DNA from: Micromonospora sp. NBC_01796 | Lineage (GTDB): Bacteria > Actinomycetota > Actinomycetes > Mycobacteriales > Micromonosporaceae | DNA: 64,000 nucleotides | NCBI RefSeq assembly: GCF_035917455.1 | Contig: NZ_CP109078.1 | Coordinates: 372,001 to 436,000 of the forward strand | Direction: 5' to 3' | Part shown: positions 48,515 to 57,694 of the stretch, piece after piece | Numbering within the stretch: the stretch's first letter is position 1 | How the letters are laid out: every line of letters starts with the position of its first letter | The notes under the pieces: model-generated | The model's database searches: none | What the model was told of the DNA's origin: nothing | The model's input: only the letters and a program-made list of their open reading frames with translations | Program-made: the position numbers and the translations under genes

Positions 48515-49564
48515 TCAGGCCGCCGGGCGGTCGGACAGTGGGCGTCGGCGGCGGGCCGGGTCGGTCAGGGACACGGGACGCCAGGCGCCGTCGGGGTGGT
48601 AGACGTTGGTGCCGGGCGGGACGATCTCGTCGATCCGGTCCAGGGTGGCGTCGTCCAGCACCAGCGAGGCGCCCTTGAGCGACGCTTCCAGGTGCTCCAT
48701 CGTGCGCGGCCCGATGATCGCCGAGGTGACGCCCGGGTGGGCCACGGCGAAGGCCAGGGCAAGCTCCGGCAGGGTGCAGCCGATGCCCTCCGCGACCTCG
48801 ACGAGCTGTTCGACGATCTCCAACTTGGTCACGTTGACCGGGAGGGAGGGGTCGAACCGGCCCGGGTTGAGCCGGGGACGGCCGGTCGAGAGGTCGACGG
48901 ACTCCCCCCGGCGGTACCGACCGGAGAGAAAGCCCGAGGCGAGCGGGCTCCAGACCAGGACGCCCATGCCGTACCGCTGGGTCACCGGGAGCACGGAGGT
49001 CTCGATCCCCCGGGCCAGGATCGAGTACGGCGGCTGCTCGGTCCGGAACCGCCCGATGGCTCGGCGCTCGGCCACGTGGTGCGCCTCGACGATCTCCTCA
49101 GGTGGGAAGGTCGAGCACCCGAAGGTACGGATCTTGCCTTGGCGTACGAGGTCGTCCAGGACCGACAGGGTCTCCTCGATGTCGGTGGTGTGGTCGGGGC
49201 GGTGGATCTGGTAGAGGTCGATCCAGTCGGTCTGCAACCGCTTCAGGCTCTCCTCGACCTCCTTGAGGATCCAGCGCCGGGAGTTGCCGCCCCGGTTGCG
49301 ACCCTCGCCCATGTGGAAGTGGACCTTGGTAGCGAGGACCACGTCGTCGCGCCGGCCCTTCAGGGCCTTGCCGACGATCTCCTCGGACTCCCCCAGGGAG
49401 TACATGTCCGCGGTGTCGACGAAGTTGATCCCCTGGTCGAGGGCGGCGTGGATGATCCGGATGCTGTCGTCGTGGTCGGGGTTGCCGACGGAGCCGAACA
49501 TCATCGTGCCGAGGCAGTGGATGCTCACTTCGATGCCGGTGCCGCCGAGAATTCGATAACGCAT
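48515..49564 (-). CDS. Aldo/keto reductase
   Basis: 349 residues from ATG 49564. Typical AKR features: YRILGGTGIEVSIHCLGTMMFG at the N-terminus, FVDTADMYSLGESEEIVG with the catalytic Asp/Tyr, VVLATKVHFHMGEG with the active-site Lys, and a SAIIGPRTMEHLEASL cofactor loop at the end. It reduces aldehydes or ketones with NADPH; the physiological substrate is unknown. There is no Shine-Dalgarno, and the promoter geometry predicts a leaderless mRNA starting at the A of its ATG. Divergent from a MerR regulator gene and presumably its target. Confidence 0.92.
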   Translation of the reverse strand: MRYRILGGTGIEVSIHCLGTMMFGSVGNPDHDDSIRIIHAALDQGINFVDTADMYSLGESEEIVGKALKGRRDDVVLATKVHFHMGEGRNRGGNSRRWILKEVEESLKRLQTDWIDLYQIHRPDHTTDIEETLSVLDDLVRQGKIRTFGCSTFPPEEIVEAHHVAERRAIGRFRTEQPPYSILARGIETSVLPVTQRYGMGVLVWSPLASGFLSGRYRRGESVDLSTGRPRLNPGRFDPSLPVNVTKLEIVEQLVEVAEGIGCTLPELALAFAVAHPGVTSAIIGPRTMEHLEASLKGASLVLDDATLDRIDEIVPPGTNVYHPDGAWRPVSLTDPARRRRPLSDRPAA

Positions 49565-49577
49565 GGACGGCAACGTA

Positions 49578-49601
49578 TGACCTAGAGTCGACTCTAGGTC
49601 A
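49578..49601. promoter_or_regulatory. MerR-type operator-promoter
   Basis: A 24-bp perfect palindrome built on half-site TGACCTAGAGTC. Read toward the aldo/keto reductase gene, TTGACC (-35) and TACGTT (-10) are 19 bp apart, the over-long spacing that MerR proteins correct by untwisting. Only 7 bases separate the -10 from the ATG, so the transcript would be leaderless. On the other strand TATCCT is likewise followed by 7 bases and the MerR ATG. Confidence 0.85.
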
Positions 49602-49620
49602 AGCTCGTATCCTTGGCGGC

Positions 49621-50052
49621 ATGGAGAGCACCCGGACCGAGAGCCCCGGTCTGAGCATCGGACAGGTCGCCGAACGCACCGGACTCAGCGTGCACGCCCT
49701 GCGCTTCTACGAGCGCGAGGGCATCATCGAGCAGGCCGTACGGCGCGACGGCGGAGGCCGCCGGGTCTACACCGAGTACGACGTGGCCTGGCTGCGGGTC
49801 TGCATCATCCTGCGCGCCTCCGGCATGCCGCTGCCGACGATCCGCCGCTACACCGAGATGGTCCGGCAGGGCACCGGCAACGAGACCGAACGCCTCGCCC
49901 TCATGCTCGAACACCGCGACCGGGTCAACGCCCAGATCGCCCAGCTCACCCGGTCCCTCGACCTGATCAACCACAAGGTCGGGGTGTACGAGGACATCCT
50001 CGCCGCGAACCCCGCCGACCCGTCCGCCTCCTGCGTCATCCCGGAGGGCTGA
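49621..50052 (+). CDS. MerR-family transcriptional regulator
   Basis: 143 residues. The N-terminal winged HTH is SIGQVAERTGLSVHALRFYEREGII (about residues 11-36). A long coiled-coil dimer helix follows (about 85-120), and the tail ends in SCVIPEG with a lone cysteine. No metal-binding Cys cluster is seen, so it is not a metal sensor of the MerR/CueR kind. It is divergent from the aldo/keto reductase gene around the palindrome at 49578-49601. It lacks a Shine-Dalgarno and is probably leaderless too. It converges on the dehydratase-like gene. Confidence 0.9.
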   Translation: MESTRTESPGLSIGQVAERTGLSVHALRFYEREGIIEQAVRRDGGGRRVYTEYDVAWLRVCIILRASGMPLPTIRRYTEMVRQGTGNETERLALMLEHRDRVNAQIAQLTRSLDLINHKVGVYEDILAANPADPSASCVIPEG

Positions 50053-50116
50053 CGCAGGGCGGGGACGCCGGTCGGGGCCACGCCGGTCGGGGCGACGGCG
50101 GGGGCGACGCGGAGGC

Positions 50117-52651
50117 TCACCGGGTGGTCGTCCGGTCGACGGCGACGAAGCGGAACTCGGCGCAGTAGCGGCGGCCGGCGGTGTCGGCGAGCCAGAGCTG
50201 GTCCGGGCCGGGCAGCATCTCGGTGACGGTCACCCGGGCACCGTCCGGGTCGAGCCGGGTCGCCCGGCGGACCGCCCGCGCGAGCACGTCCACCGAGGCG
50301 AGACTCGTCAGGTCCAGGTGGATCGGCTTGCGCTCCCCGGTGACCCGGGCGAAGACGTACCGGGGCAGGCCGTGGCGGGCGACCCAGCGGCGTACGGCGA
50401 GGAACCGGTCGGCCTCGTCCGGCTCGGCGAACAGGGTCAGGTCCCCGGGCCCGAAGGTCCACGACTCGCGGTGGATGACCAGCCGGTCGACCTGCACCCT
50501 GGGCGTGTGCGGGGCGGGCGGCAGCAGCCGGAACTGCTGCACCAGCCGGGCCGAGACCAGGTCGGCGACGACCTCCAGCAGCTCGTACTCCGGGCCGCCG
50601 GAACGACGACGGACCACCAGGCGACCGCCGGAGTCGTACAGCTCGCAGGCACCGACGAGCAGGTCCCGGTCCGGGTCGTACCCGCAGGTGTCGGGGGCGA
50701 AGACCAGCCGTACGTCGCCCGGCCCGGCCAGTTCCGGCGCGGTACGCACGGGTGTCCCGCCCTGCGCCTCGGTCGCCCCCATCAGCACCACGCCCGGCGA
50801 AAGATCCGCCGCCATCGCCGCCCGCATCCGCTCCGGCTCCGGGTGGTACGCGTACCAGCTCGCGTACCGCATGGTGTTCGCGCCGGGGTGCAGCTCACCG
50901 AGGATCCACTCGAAGTCGCCGGCCTCGATCGCGGCCGGGTCGGCGGCGGCGAGCATCAGGTCCGGGCTGTGCTGCACCGCGCCGGTCCAGCCCGGTCGGG
51001 CGGCCGGGAACGCTCCCCGGACCGCCGCCCGCAGCGCGGCGCTGTCCCGGTGCACCCGCCGTCGCTCCGGCCCACCGATCCTGGGCGTGGTGCCACCAGG
51101 CGTCCCGACACCGAGAACCTCGCCGCCGAGCGTGCCGGCACCGGGAGCGTCGGCGGTGGGCAGCGCCAGGATCCGGGCCCAGCGGGCCTGCAACGCCCGG
51201 GTCAGCGGCCGGACCAACGATTCCGCCGGCTGGACCAGCAGGTCGTGGGCGAGCAGCCAGAACTCGGCGAACGGGACCGGACCGGCACCGGTCGGGCCGG
51301 CGAGTTGCCGGTAGAGGTCGCGGAACGCCCGGCGGTAGAGCGCCGCGCCGGCCGAGGTGAACCAGCGAGCGCTGTCGAGGACCAGCCCGAGCGGGGCCCG
51401 CAGCGGCTCCAGCAGTGCCGGACCGAGGGTCACCTCGTCGGCCCGCCGGCACTCCTCGAACACCAGCGTCCGGCCCGCGTACGCCTGGCCGTTGTCGCGT
51501 CGGGCCGCCAGGTCGGTGAGCCGGGTGAAGGTGGCGTCGAGCCGGTCGAGGGCCGGCAGCAGCGCCCGGTCGTCCCCGCGTGCCGCCGCGACCGCGTCAC
51601 GGGCGGCGGTCAGCTCGGCCAGGGCGGCGACCGCCGGGGCACGCACCGCCGGATCGTCCACCCGGTCCAGGATCCCCCGCAGGGTGATCTCCGAACGCAG
51701 GTCGTCGGCCGGTGCCTCCAGGTCCCAGGTGATCCACCGGGCCGCGTGCAGGCGGTCGAGGGTGGCGAACACCTCGGCCGGGTCGGTGGTCGCGGTGCTC
51801 GGGTCGGCCAGCACCTCGGCCACGATCCGATCCGGCAGACGTACGCCGTCACAGGCGCGCAGTACGGCCGCCGCGCACGGGTCCAACGGGACAGGGTCGG
51901 CCAGCGGCACCCGCAACGCACCGTCGACCACGTCGAGCAGCGGCATCCGGCGGGGTGCCAGCCACCGGCGCAGTGCCGGGGCGTGTGCCACCGCCACCGC
52001 CGCCACCGCCCAGTGCTCGAAGTAGAGCGTCCGGGCGGCGACCGGGTCCGCCGTCCGGCTGTGCCGCAGCGGGGTGACCTGGTCGGGGACGATCTCGGCC
52101 CAGCCGACCGGGCCGAAGAAGCCGATGGTGTCGTTCTTCGCGCAGTACCGGTGCAGATAGTTGGTGACCAGCGCCTCGTACCGGCGGTGCCGGGCTGTCC
52201 GTACGACGGTGTCCGGGTCGCGGCGCAGGAGGGTGTCCAGTCCGGTGCGTACGGCGTGCGGGTTCTGCCAGGTGACCGCCTCCCGGAAGCGCGGCTCGGC
52301 CGCGACCCGGTGCAACGCCGCCGCCAGGTCCCGTCCGGCCACCCGGAACCGTTCCCGGTACGCCTCGGTCCCCGCCGCCGGCGCGCCCGATGTGATCAAC
52401 TGGTCGGCGGTGGCCGCGAGTGCCGGGCTGGCCAGCCCGTCGAGCAGGTCGAACGGGAAGCCCGTGCCCCGCAGGCAGACCGACCACCAGAGCGCCCACT
52501 CGCCGTCGACCAGGGGTGTCAGGTGCGGGGCGGCCCCGGTGACCCGCTCCCCGGCCGGTGCTTCGTCGAGGTCGGCCGGCACGGGTTTCCTCCACAGGAG
52601 ACGGTGGATCGGGCCGCGCAACGGTAACGCGAACGGGTGCCTACGGGACAT
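50117..52651 (-). CDS. Stand-alone lantibiotic-dehydratase-like protein (LanB N-domain)
   Basis: 844 residues from ATG 52651 (no strong Shine-Dalgarno). It matches the glutamylation domain of class I lantibiotic dehydratases: WWSVCLRGTGFPFDLLDGL at the N-terminus, the strongly conserved KNDTIGFFGPVGWAEI near residue 170, RTLVFEECRRADEVTLG, FEWILGELHPGANTMRY and RYVFARVTGERKPIHLDL near the C-terminus. Class I enzymes glutamylate Ser/Thr of a precursor from Glu-tRNA and then eliminate; a separate elimination domain (SpaB_C) is not seen, nor LanC, exporter or precursor adjacent. Orphans of this form are known in actinobacteria with uncertain substrates. Convergent with MerR; divergent from the M14 gene. 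Confidence 0.82.
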   Translation of the reverse strand: MSRRHPFALPLRGPIHRLLWRKPVPADLDEAPAGERVTGAAPHLTPLVDGEWALWWSVCLRGTGFPFDLLDGLASPALAATADQLITSGAPAAGTEAYRERFRVAGRDLAAALHRVAAEPRFREAVTWQNPHAVRTGLDTLLRRDPDTVVRTARHRRYEALVTNYLHRYCAKNDTIGFFGPVGWAEIVPDQVTPLRHSRTADPVAARTLYFEHWAVAAVAVAHAPALRRWLAPRRMPLLDVVDGALRVPLADPVPLDPCAAAVLRACDGVRLPDRIVAEVLADPSTATTDPAEVFATLDRLHAARWITWDLEAPADDLRSEITLRGILDRVDDPAVRAPAVAALAELTAARDAVAAARGDDRALLPALDRLDATFTRLTDLAARRDNGQAYAGRTLVFEECRRADEVTLGPALLEPLRAPLGLVLDSARWFTSAGAALYRRAFRDLYRQLAGPTGAGPVPFAEFWLLAHDLLVQPAESLVRPLTRALQARWARILALPTADAPGAGTLGGEVLGVGTPGGTTPRIGGPERRRVHRDSAALRAAVRGAFPAARPGWTGAVQHSPDLMLAAADPAAIEAGDFEWILGELHPGANTMRYASWYAYHPEPERMRAAMAADLSPGVVLMGATEAQGGTPVRTAPELAGPGDVRLVFAPDTCGYDPDRDLLVGACELYDSGGRLVVRRRSGGPEYELLEVVADLVSARLVQQFRLLPPAPHTPRVQVDRLVIHRESWTFGPGDLTLFAEPDEADRFLAVRRWVARHGLPRYVFARVTGERKPIHLDLTSLASVDVLARAVRRATRLDPDGARVTVTEMLPGPDQLWLADTAGRRYCAEFRFVAVDRTTTR

Positions 52652-52771
52652 GGCGAAACAGTGGGTTACCAACCGGTCACTGATCGCCGTAGAGCAACCG
52701 ATCGAATCATTGACACGTCTGAGCCGGCACAGAATGCTCGCGCGTAGAGATCCTTCGAACGAGGGGGCGCA

Positions 52772-55700
52772 ATGCGCAAAACACGGCTGGCGATCGCCGG
52801 CGTGTTCACTTTGGTCGGCGTTCTGGTGCTGACCACACCGGTAAGTGCGAAGCCACCGGCCACACCGGATGGCGGCAACAGCAACCTGGAGGTGTACGTC
52901 GGCTCGGCCGATGCGAAGCAGATCGACGTACTCCGAGATAGCGGGGTCGACGTCGGGCACGCGGTCGGTGCCGTCGACAAGGCCGGCAACTCCGCCGTAC
53001 AGGTGGTGATCACGAAGGAGCAGGCCGCTCGGCTGGCCACCAAGGGTGTCAAGCTGACGGTCAAGAAGGTACGCGGCAAGGAGGCCTCCCGGGCGCTGCG
53101 CGAGCAGTCCGCCAACGGCTGGTCGGCGTTCCGGTCGTACAGCGAGCCCGGCGGCATCCGGGACGAGATCACCTCGACCGCGGCCCGGTTCCCGAAGCTG
53201 ACCAAGGTCGAGACGATCGGCAAGACCACCCAGGGCAAGCCGATCCTCGCCATCAAGGTCACCAAGAACGCCAAGAACGTCGAGGACGGCAAGCGCCCGG
53301 CCGTGCTCTACGGCGCCACCCAGCACGCCCGTGAGTGGATCACCCCGGAGATGACCCGCCGGCTCCTGCACCACGTGCTGGACAGCTACGGCACCGACCC
53401 GGAGATCACCCGGCTGGTCGACACCACCGAGCTGTGGTTCCTGCCGGTGTCGAACCCGGACGGTTACGACTTCACCTTCACCGAGGGTAACCGGTTGTGG
53501 CGCAAGAACCTGCGCGACAACAACGGGGACGGTCAGATCACCTCCGGCGACGGGGTGGACCTGAACCGGAACTTCTCCTACAAGTGGGGCTACGACAACG
53601 AGGGCTCGTCGTCGGACCCGTCGAGCGAGACCTACCGTGGTCCCGGCCCGAACTCCGAGCCGGAGACGAAGGCGCTCGACGGCCTGTTCCGGCGGGTCGG
53701 CTTCGAGTTCTACATCAACTACCACTCGGCCGCCGAGCTGCTGCTCTACGGCGTCGGCTGGCAGGTCGACACCCCGACCCCGGACGACGTGATCTACGAG
53801 GCGATGGCCGGTGACGACGCCAACCCGGCGGTCCCCGGCTACGACCCGGACATCTCGGCCGAGCTGTACACCACCAACGGCGACACCGACACGCACGCCA
53901 CGGTCCGCTACGGCACGCTCGGCTTCACCCCCGAGATGACCACCTGCGAGACCGTGTCGGACTCGGACCCGAACGACGAGTGGCTGTCCGAGGACTGCGC
54001 CAGCGGCTTCAACTTCCCCGACGACGAGGACCTGATCGCCGCCGAGGTGGCGAAGAACATCCCGTTCGCGCTCGCCGTGGCGAAGTCCGCCGCGACCCCG
54101 GACAACCCGGTGTCGGTGGTCGGCCGCAGCACCCCGGACTTCGAGGTCGACAAGTTCGACACCTCGTACGGCAGCCGCCAGCCGGTGGCCACGATCGCCC
54201 GGCGTTCGCTGAAGAACGTACAGATGCACTACGTGATCAACGGCGGTCGCCCGAAGTCGGTCGAGGTCAAGGAATGGCGTGGTGGCGAGCGGTACGGCGA
54301 CACCCACGACGACTACTACGCCGAGGTACGCGGCACGGTGACCGGCGCCAAGGCCGGTGACCGGGTGGAGGTCTGGTTCACCGGCACCAAACCCAAGGGC
54401 GGCGGACCCACCGCCAGTGAGCACTTCACGTACCAGGTCAGCACCGACATCGGTGGCGACGTGCTGGTGCTGGCCGTCGAGGACGTGACCGGGCCCAGCC
54501 CGGTGCAGACCGGCACCAGCGCCAAGTACGCCGACGAGGTGGCCGCCGCGCTCACCGCCGCCGGCAAGACCAGCGACGTCTACGACTTCGACACCCGTGG
54601 TCGCAAGGCGCCGCACCCGCTCGGGGTGCTGTCGCACTACGACGCGGTGGTCTGGGAGACCGGCGACGACGTGATCCTGCGGGCGCCGGGCCAGGTGGCC
54701 GGCACCACGGCGAAGGCCGCGATCGAAACCGAGTTCGCGGTCCGGGACTACCTCAACGAGGGCGGCAAGCTCCTGGTCAGCGGGAAGAACGCGCTCTTCG
54801 CGCAGTCCGCGGACGGTGCGTACTACTACGCGCCGGGCGCACCGCCGGAGTGTCCCGCACCGGGCGGGACCTGCCTGCCGATCCTCAACGATTTCCAGCA
54901 GTACTACCTGGGCGCGCACACGTACGTCAGTGGCGGCGGCCAGGACGGCGACGGGAACCCGTACCCGGTGGTCGGCAACGACGGTGCGTTCGCCGGGTTC
55001 AACGGGGTGCTCAACGCGCCGGGCTCGGCGGCCAACCAGGACCACACGGCGTCGTTCCTGACCACGTCGAGCTTCCTCCCGCCGGACCAGTTCCCGCAGT
55101 TCACCAGCACGGCACCGGTCGGCTGGGGCCGTCCGGGCGGTGCGCCGTTCGACCCGCGTACGGGTGACTGGTACCTGTTCAGCGGCCAGGCGGACGTGTC
55201 GTACAAGCGGCTGACCCGGACGGTCGACCTGACCGGGGCGACCAGCGGTGCGTTGAACTTCTTCATCTCGCACGACATCGAGGCGGACTGGGACTTCCTG
55301 TTCGTCGAGGCGCATGAGGTGGGGACCGACAACTGGACCACGCTGCCGGACGCCAACGGGCACACCGGCACCGGCACCGGCGAGAGCTGCGCGTCCGGTT
55401 GGGTGGCCGAACTGCACCCGCAGCTCGCCCACTACATCGGCGAGGACTGCTCGCCGACCGGCACCACCGGCACGTGGAACGCGGCCACCGGCGCCTCCGG
55501 TGGCTGGCAGGAGTGGTCGGTCGACCTGTCGGCGTACGCCGGCAAGCAGGTCGAGCTGTCCATCTCGTACGCGTCGGACTGGTCCACCCAGGGCCTCGGT
55601 GCCTTCGTCGACGACACCAAGGTGATCAAGAACGGTGTCGCCGTCGAGGAGACCTCGTTCGAGACCGACCTGGGCGGCTGGACGGTGGCCGGTCCGCCGG

Positions 55701-55894
55701 CCGGCTCCTCCCCCGGTTCGAACGACTGGTCGCGCAGCCAGACGGCGTTCGAGGAGGGTTCCGTGGTGACCACCCCGGACACCGTCTACCTCGGCTTCGG
55801 TCTGGAGGGGCTCGCCCCGGCGGCCCGTGACGACCTGGTGGCCAAGTCGCTCACGCACCTGCTCGGCAGTGGCGCGAAGAAGCCGCTGTCGTAA
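52772..55894 (+). CDS. Large secreted M14 zinc carboxypeptidase with C-terminal accessory domains
   Basis: 1040 residues. A signal peptide (MRKTRLAIAGVFTLVGVLVL...SAKPP) is followed by a propeptide-like region to about 110. The M14 domain (about 118-450) has the zinc site H185-x-x-E188 (QHAREW) and H318 (NYHSA), substrate-binding LNRNF and catalytic E388 (TPEMTT). After it come a Gly/Asp-rich beta domain (about 450-600) and an immune-inhibitor-A-like region (about 600-1040) with an MAM/lectin-like YEFDL-type end (ETSFETDLGGWTVAG). Extracellular peptide trimming is expected. The promoter would lie in the 120 bases shared with the divergent dehydratase-like gene. Confidence 0.9.
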   Translation: MRKTRLAIAGVFTLVGVLVLTTPVSAKPPATPDGGNSNLEVYVGSADAKQIDVLRDSGVDVGHAVGAVDKAGNSAVQVVITKEQAARLATKGVKLTVKKVRGKEASRALREQSANGWSAFRSYSEPGGIRDEITSTAARFPKLTKVETIGKTTQGKPILAIKVTKNAKNVEDGKRPAVLYGATQHAREWITPEMTRRLLHHVLDSYGTDPEITRLVDTTELWFLPVSNPDGYDFTFTEGNRLWRKNLRDNNGDGQITSGDGVDLNRNFSYKWGYDNEGSSSDPSSETYRGPGPNSEPETKALDGLFRRVGFEFYINYHSAAELLLYGVGWQVDTPTPDDVIYEAMAGDDANPAVPGYDPDISAELYTTNGDTDTHATVRYGTLGFTPEMTTCETVSDSDPNDEWLSEDCASGFNFPDDEDLIAAEVAKNIPFALAVAKSAATPDNPVSVVGRSTPDFEVDKFDTSYGSRQPVATIARRSLKNVQMHYVINGGRPKSVEVKEWRGGERYGDTHDDYYAEVRGTVTGAKAGDRVEVWFTGTKPKGGGPTASEHFTYQVSTDIGGDVLVLAVEDVTGPSPVQTGTSAKYADEVAAALTAAGKTSDVYDFDTRGRKAPHPLGVLSHYDAVVWETGDDVILRAPGQVAGTTAKAAIETEFAVRDYLNEGGKLLVSGKNALFAQSADGAYYYAPGAPPECPAPGGTCLPILNDFQQYYLGAHTYVSGGGQDGDGNPYPVVGNDGAFAGFNGVLNAPGSAANQDHTASFLTTSSFLPPDQFPQFTSTAPVGWGRPGGAPFDPRTGDWYLFSGQADVSYKRLTRTVDLTGATSGALNFFISHDIEADWDFLFVEAHEVGTDNWTTLPDANGHTGTGTGESCASGWVAELHPQLAHYIGEDCSPTGTTGTWNAATGASGGWQEWSVDLSAYAGKQVELSISYASDWSTQGLGAFVDDTKVIKNGVAVEETSFETDLGGWTVAGPPAGSSPGSNDWSRSQTAFEEGSVVTTPDTVYLGFGLEGLAPAARDDLVAKSLTHLLGSGAKKPLS

Positions 55895-55994
55895 CGGAAC
55901 CACGCACCACGGCGGGGCGGTCGGCGCGAGCCGGCCGCCCCGTCGGCGTCAAAACCCTTTGCGGTACGGGTGACGGCGCTGACAGGATCATCGG

Positions 55995-56834
55995 ATGCCC
56001 ACCCTCACCAGCGTTGACGGGACCCTGCTCGCCTACCACGTCACGGGAACGGGTGAGCCGCTGCTCGTCCTGCCCGGCGGGCCGATGCGCGACTCGGCGT
56101 ACCTCGGTGACCTGGGCGGGCTCGGGGCGCACCGGACCCTCTACCGGCTGGACCTGCGGGGCACCGGGGAGTCGGGTATCCCGGCCGACCCGGAGTCGTA
56201 CCGGGCCGACCGTCAGGTGGCCGACGTCGAGGCGTTGCGCGAGCACCTGGGCCTGGACCGGATCGACCTGCTCGCCCACTCGGCCGGCGGCGACCTCGCC
56301 ACCCTGTACGCGGCCCGCCACCCGGACCGGGTCAGCCGGCTGTTGCTGATCACGCCGGCCCTGTACGCGCTGGGTATCGCGTTCACCGCCGAACAGCGCC
56401 AGGAGGGGGTCGCGCTACGGGCGGGGGAGCCGTGGTACGCGGAGGCGGTGGCCGCGTTCGGCAACATCGCCGCCGGCAACCCGACCGACGAGGACTGGCG
56501 GGGTATCGTGCCGTTCACCTACGGCCGGTGGGATGCCGCCGCGCAGGCGCACGCCGCGGCCGGTGTCGGGCAACGCCACGCCGAGGCGGCCGAGCGTTAC
56601 TACGCCGTGGAGGCGGCCGACCCGGCCGGCATCCGTTCGGCGATCGCGGCGCTCGACGCCCCGGTCCTGATCCTCGCCGGAGAACTGGACACCAGCCCGA
56701 GGCCGGCGACCGCACGGGAAGGGGCAGCGCTCTTCCCCAAGGGTGAGAGCGTCGTCCAGCCGGGCGCCGCGCACTACCCCTGGCTGGACGACGCCGAGAC
56801 CTTCACCCGCCTGGTGGCGGATTTCCTGCGCTGA
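55995..56834 (+). CDS. Alpha/beta hydrolase (proline-iminopeptidase-like)
   Basis: 279 residues. Oxyanion strand LLVLPGGPMRDS, nucleophile elbow AHSAGG (G-x-S-x-G-like, S near residue 96), then acid and base: GELDTSP (Asp) and GAAHYPWLDD (His). The FPGGP-type start and overall size fit proline iminopeptidase or haloperoxidase-like hydrolases. Cytoplasmic; substrate unknown. A 100-base gap separates it from the M14 gene, and it converges with the ABC permease gene by 11 bases. Confidence 0.83.
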   Translation: MPTLTSVDGTLLAYHVTGTGEPLLVLPGGPMRDSAYLGDLGGLGAHRTLYRLDLRGTGESGIPADPESYRADRQVADVEALREHLGLDRIDLLAHSAGGDLATLYAARHPDRVSRLLLITPALYALGIAFTAEQRQEGVALRAGEPWYAEAVAAFGNIAAGNPTDEDWRGIVPFTYGRWDAAAQAHAAAGVGQRHAEAAERYYAVEAADPAGIRSAIAALDAPVLILAGELDTSPRPATAREGAALFPKGESVVQPGAAHYPWLDDAETFTRLVADFLR

Positions 56835-56845
56835 TCCGGGAGCCG

Positions 56846-57694
56846 CTACCGCTTGTTGCGGTAGAGGTACATGGTGACCGGGCCGAAGACCCCGACCAGC
56901 ACCGCGCAGGTCAGCAGCACCGCAACCAGTTGACCGGCGGTGACCGTACCGGCCATCAGGCCGCGTACGGCGGTGGAGGCGTGACTGATCGGGTTGGCCC
57001 GTACCGCCGCCTCCAGCCACCCCGGCATGGTGCCCGGGTCGACGAAGATGTTGCTGCCGAAGGTCAGCGGGAAGAGCACCAGCATGCTCACCCCCATCAC
57101 CGAGTTCTGGGTGCGCAGCAGCAGACCGAACATCGTCCACACCCAGGTCAGGCTGAACGAGAAGACCAGCACCAGGAGCACCCCGAGCAGTACGCCGAAC
57201 ACGCCGCCACCGGGTCGGAAACCCAGTGCCAGTCCCAGTCCGAGCACCACGACCGAGGCGAGCGCGTACCGGACGGCGTCGCCGAGCAGTGCGCCGACGA
57301 TCGCCGACGGCCGCCAGATCGGCAGCGTACGGAACCGGTCGAAGATGCCCTTTGCAATGTCGTTGTTCAACGTCATGCCGGTGTACATGGTGATCATGAC
57401 AACGGTCTGGAGCAGGATGCCCGGCAGCAGATACTGCAGGTATTCGCGGGGTGATCCGGCCAACGCCCCACCGAGCAGATAAGTGAAGATCAGGGTCAGC
57501 ATCACCGGGAAAATGGTGACGTCGAAAAGCTGTTCCGGCACGTGCTGGATCTTGCGCATGGCCCGCCACCCGAAGGTCACCGAGGCCGACAGCGCGCTGG
57601 GGCGGGGCGGCCGGTCCCGGGTGGCGAGCACCGTACGCAGCGCGTCGGAGTCGACCGGACGGGTCGGGGTGGTGGTTGTCGTGGTGGTGGTCAT
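56846..57694 (-). CDS. ABC-2-type exporter permease (DrrB-like)
   Basis: 282 residues from ATG 57694, overlapping the ATPase stop by 4 bases (ATGA). A Thr-rich polar start ([13 protein letters not shown]) precedes six hydrophobic helices. Features are the amphipathic [19 protein letters not shown] start, the [16 protein letters not shown] coupling helix and [24 protein letters not shown]. It forms the membrane half of a DrrAB-type drug or lipid exporter with the neighbouring ATPase. The exported substrate is unknown. Confidence 0.88.
   Translation of the reverse strand: MTTTTTTTTPTRPVDSDALRTVLATRDRPPRPSALSASVTFGWRAMRKIQHVPEQLFDVTIFPVMLTLIFTYLLGGALAGSPREYLQYLLPGILLQTVVMITMYTGMTLNNDIAKGIFDRFRTLPIWRPSAIVGALLGDAVRYALASVVVLGLGLALGFRPGGGVFGVLLGVLLVLVFSFSLTWVWTMFGLLLRTQNSVMGVSMLVLFPLTFGSNIFVDPGTMPGWLEAAVRANPISHASTAVRGLMAGTVTAGQLVAVLLTCAVLVGVFGPVTMYLYRNKR

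Noticed and set aside
50117-55903. Single open frame covering the dehydratase-like gene and the complement of the M14 gene
   Set aside because: Only the part to 52651 shows family motifs; the remainder is antisense to the M14 carboxypeptidase gene.
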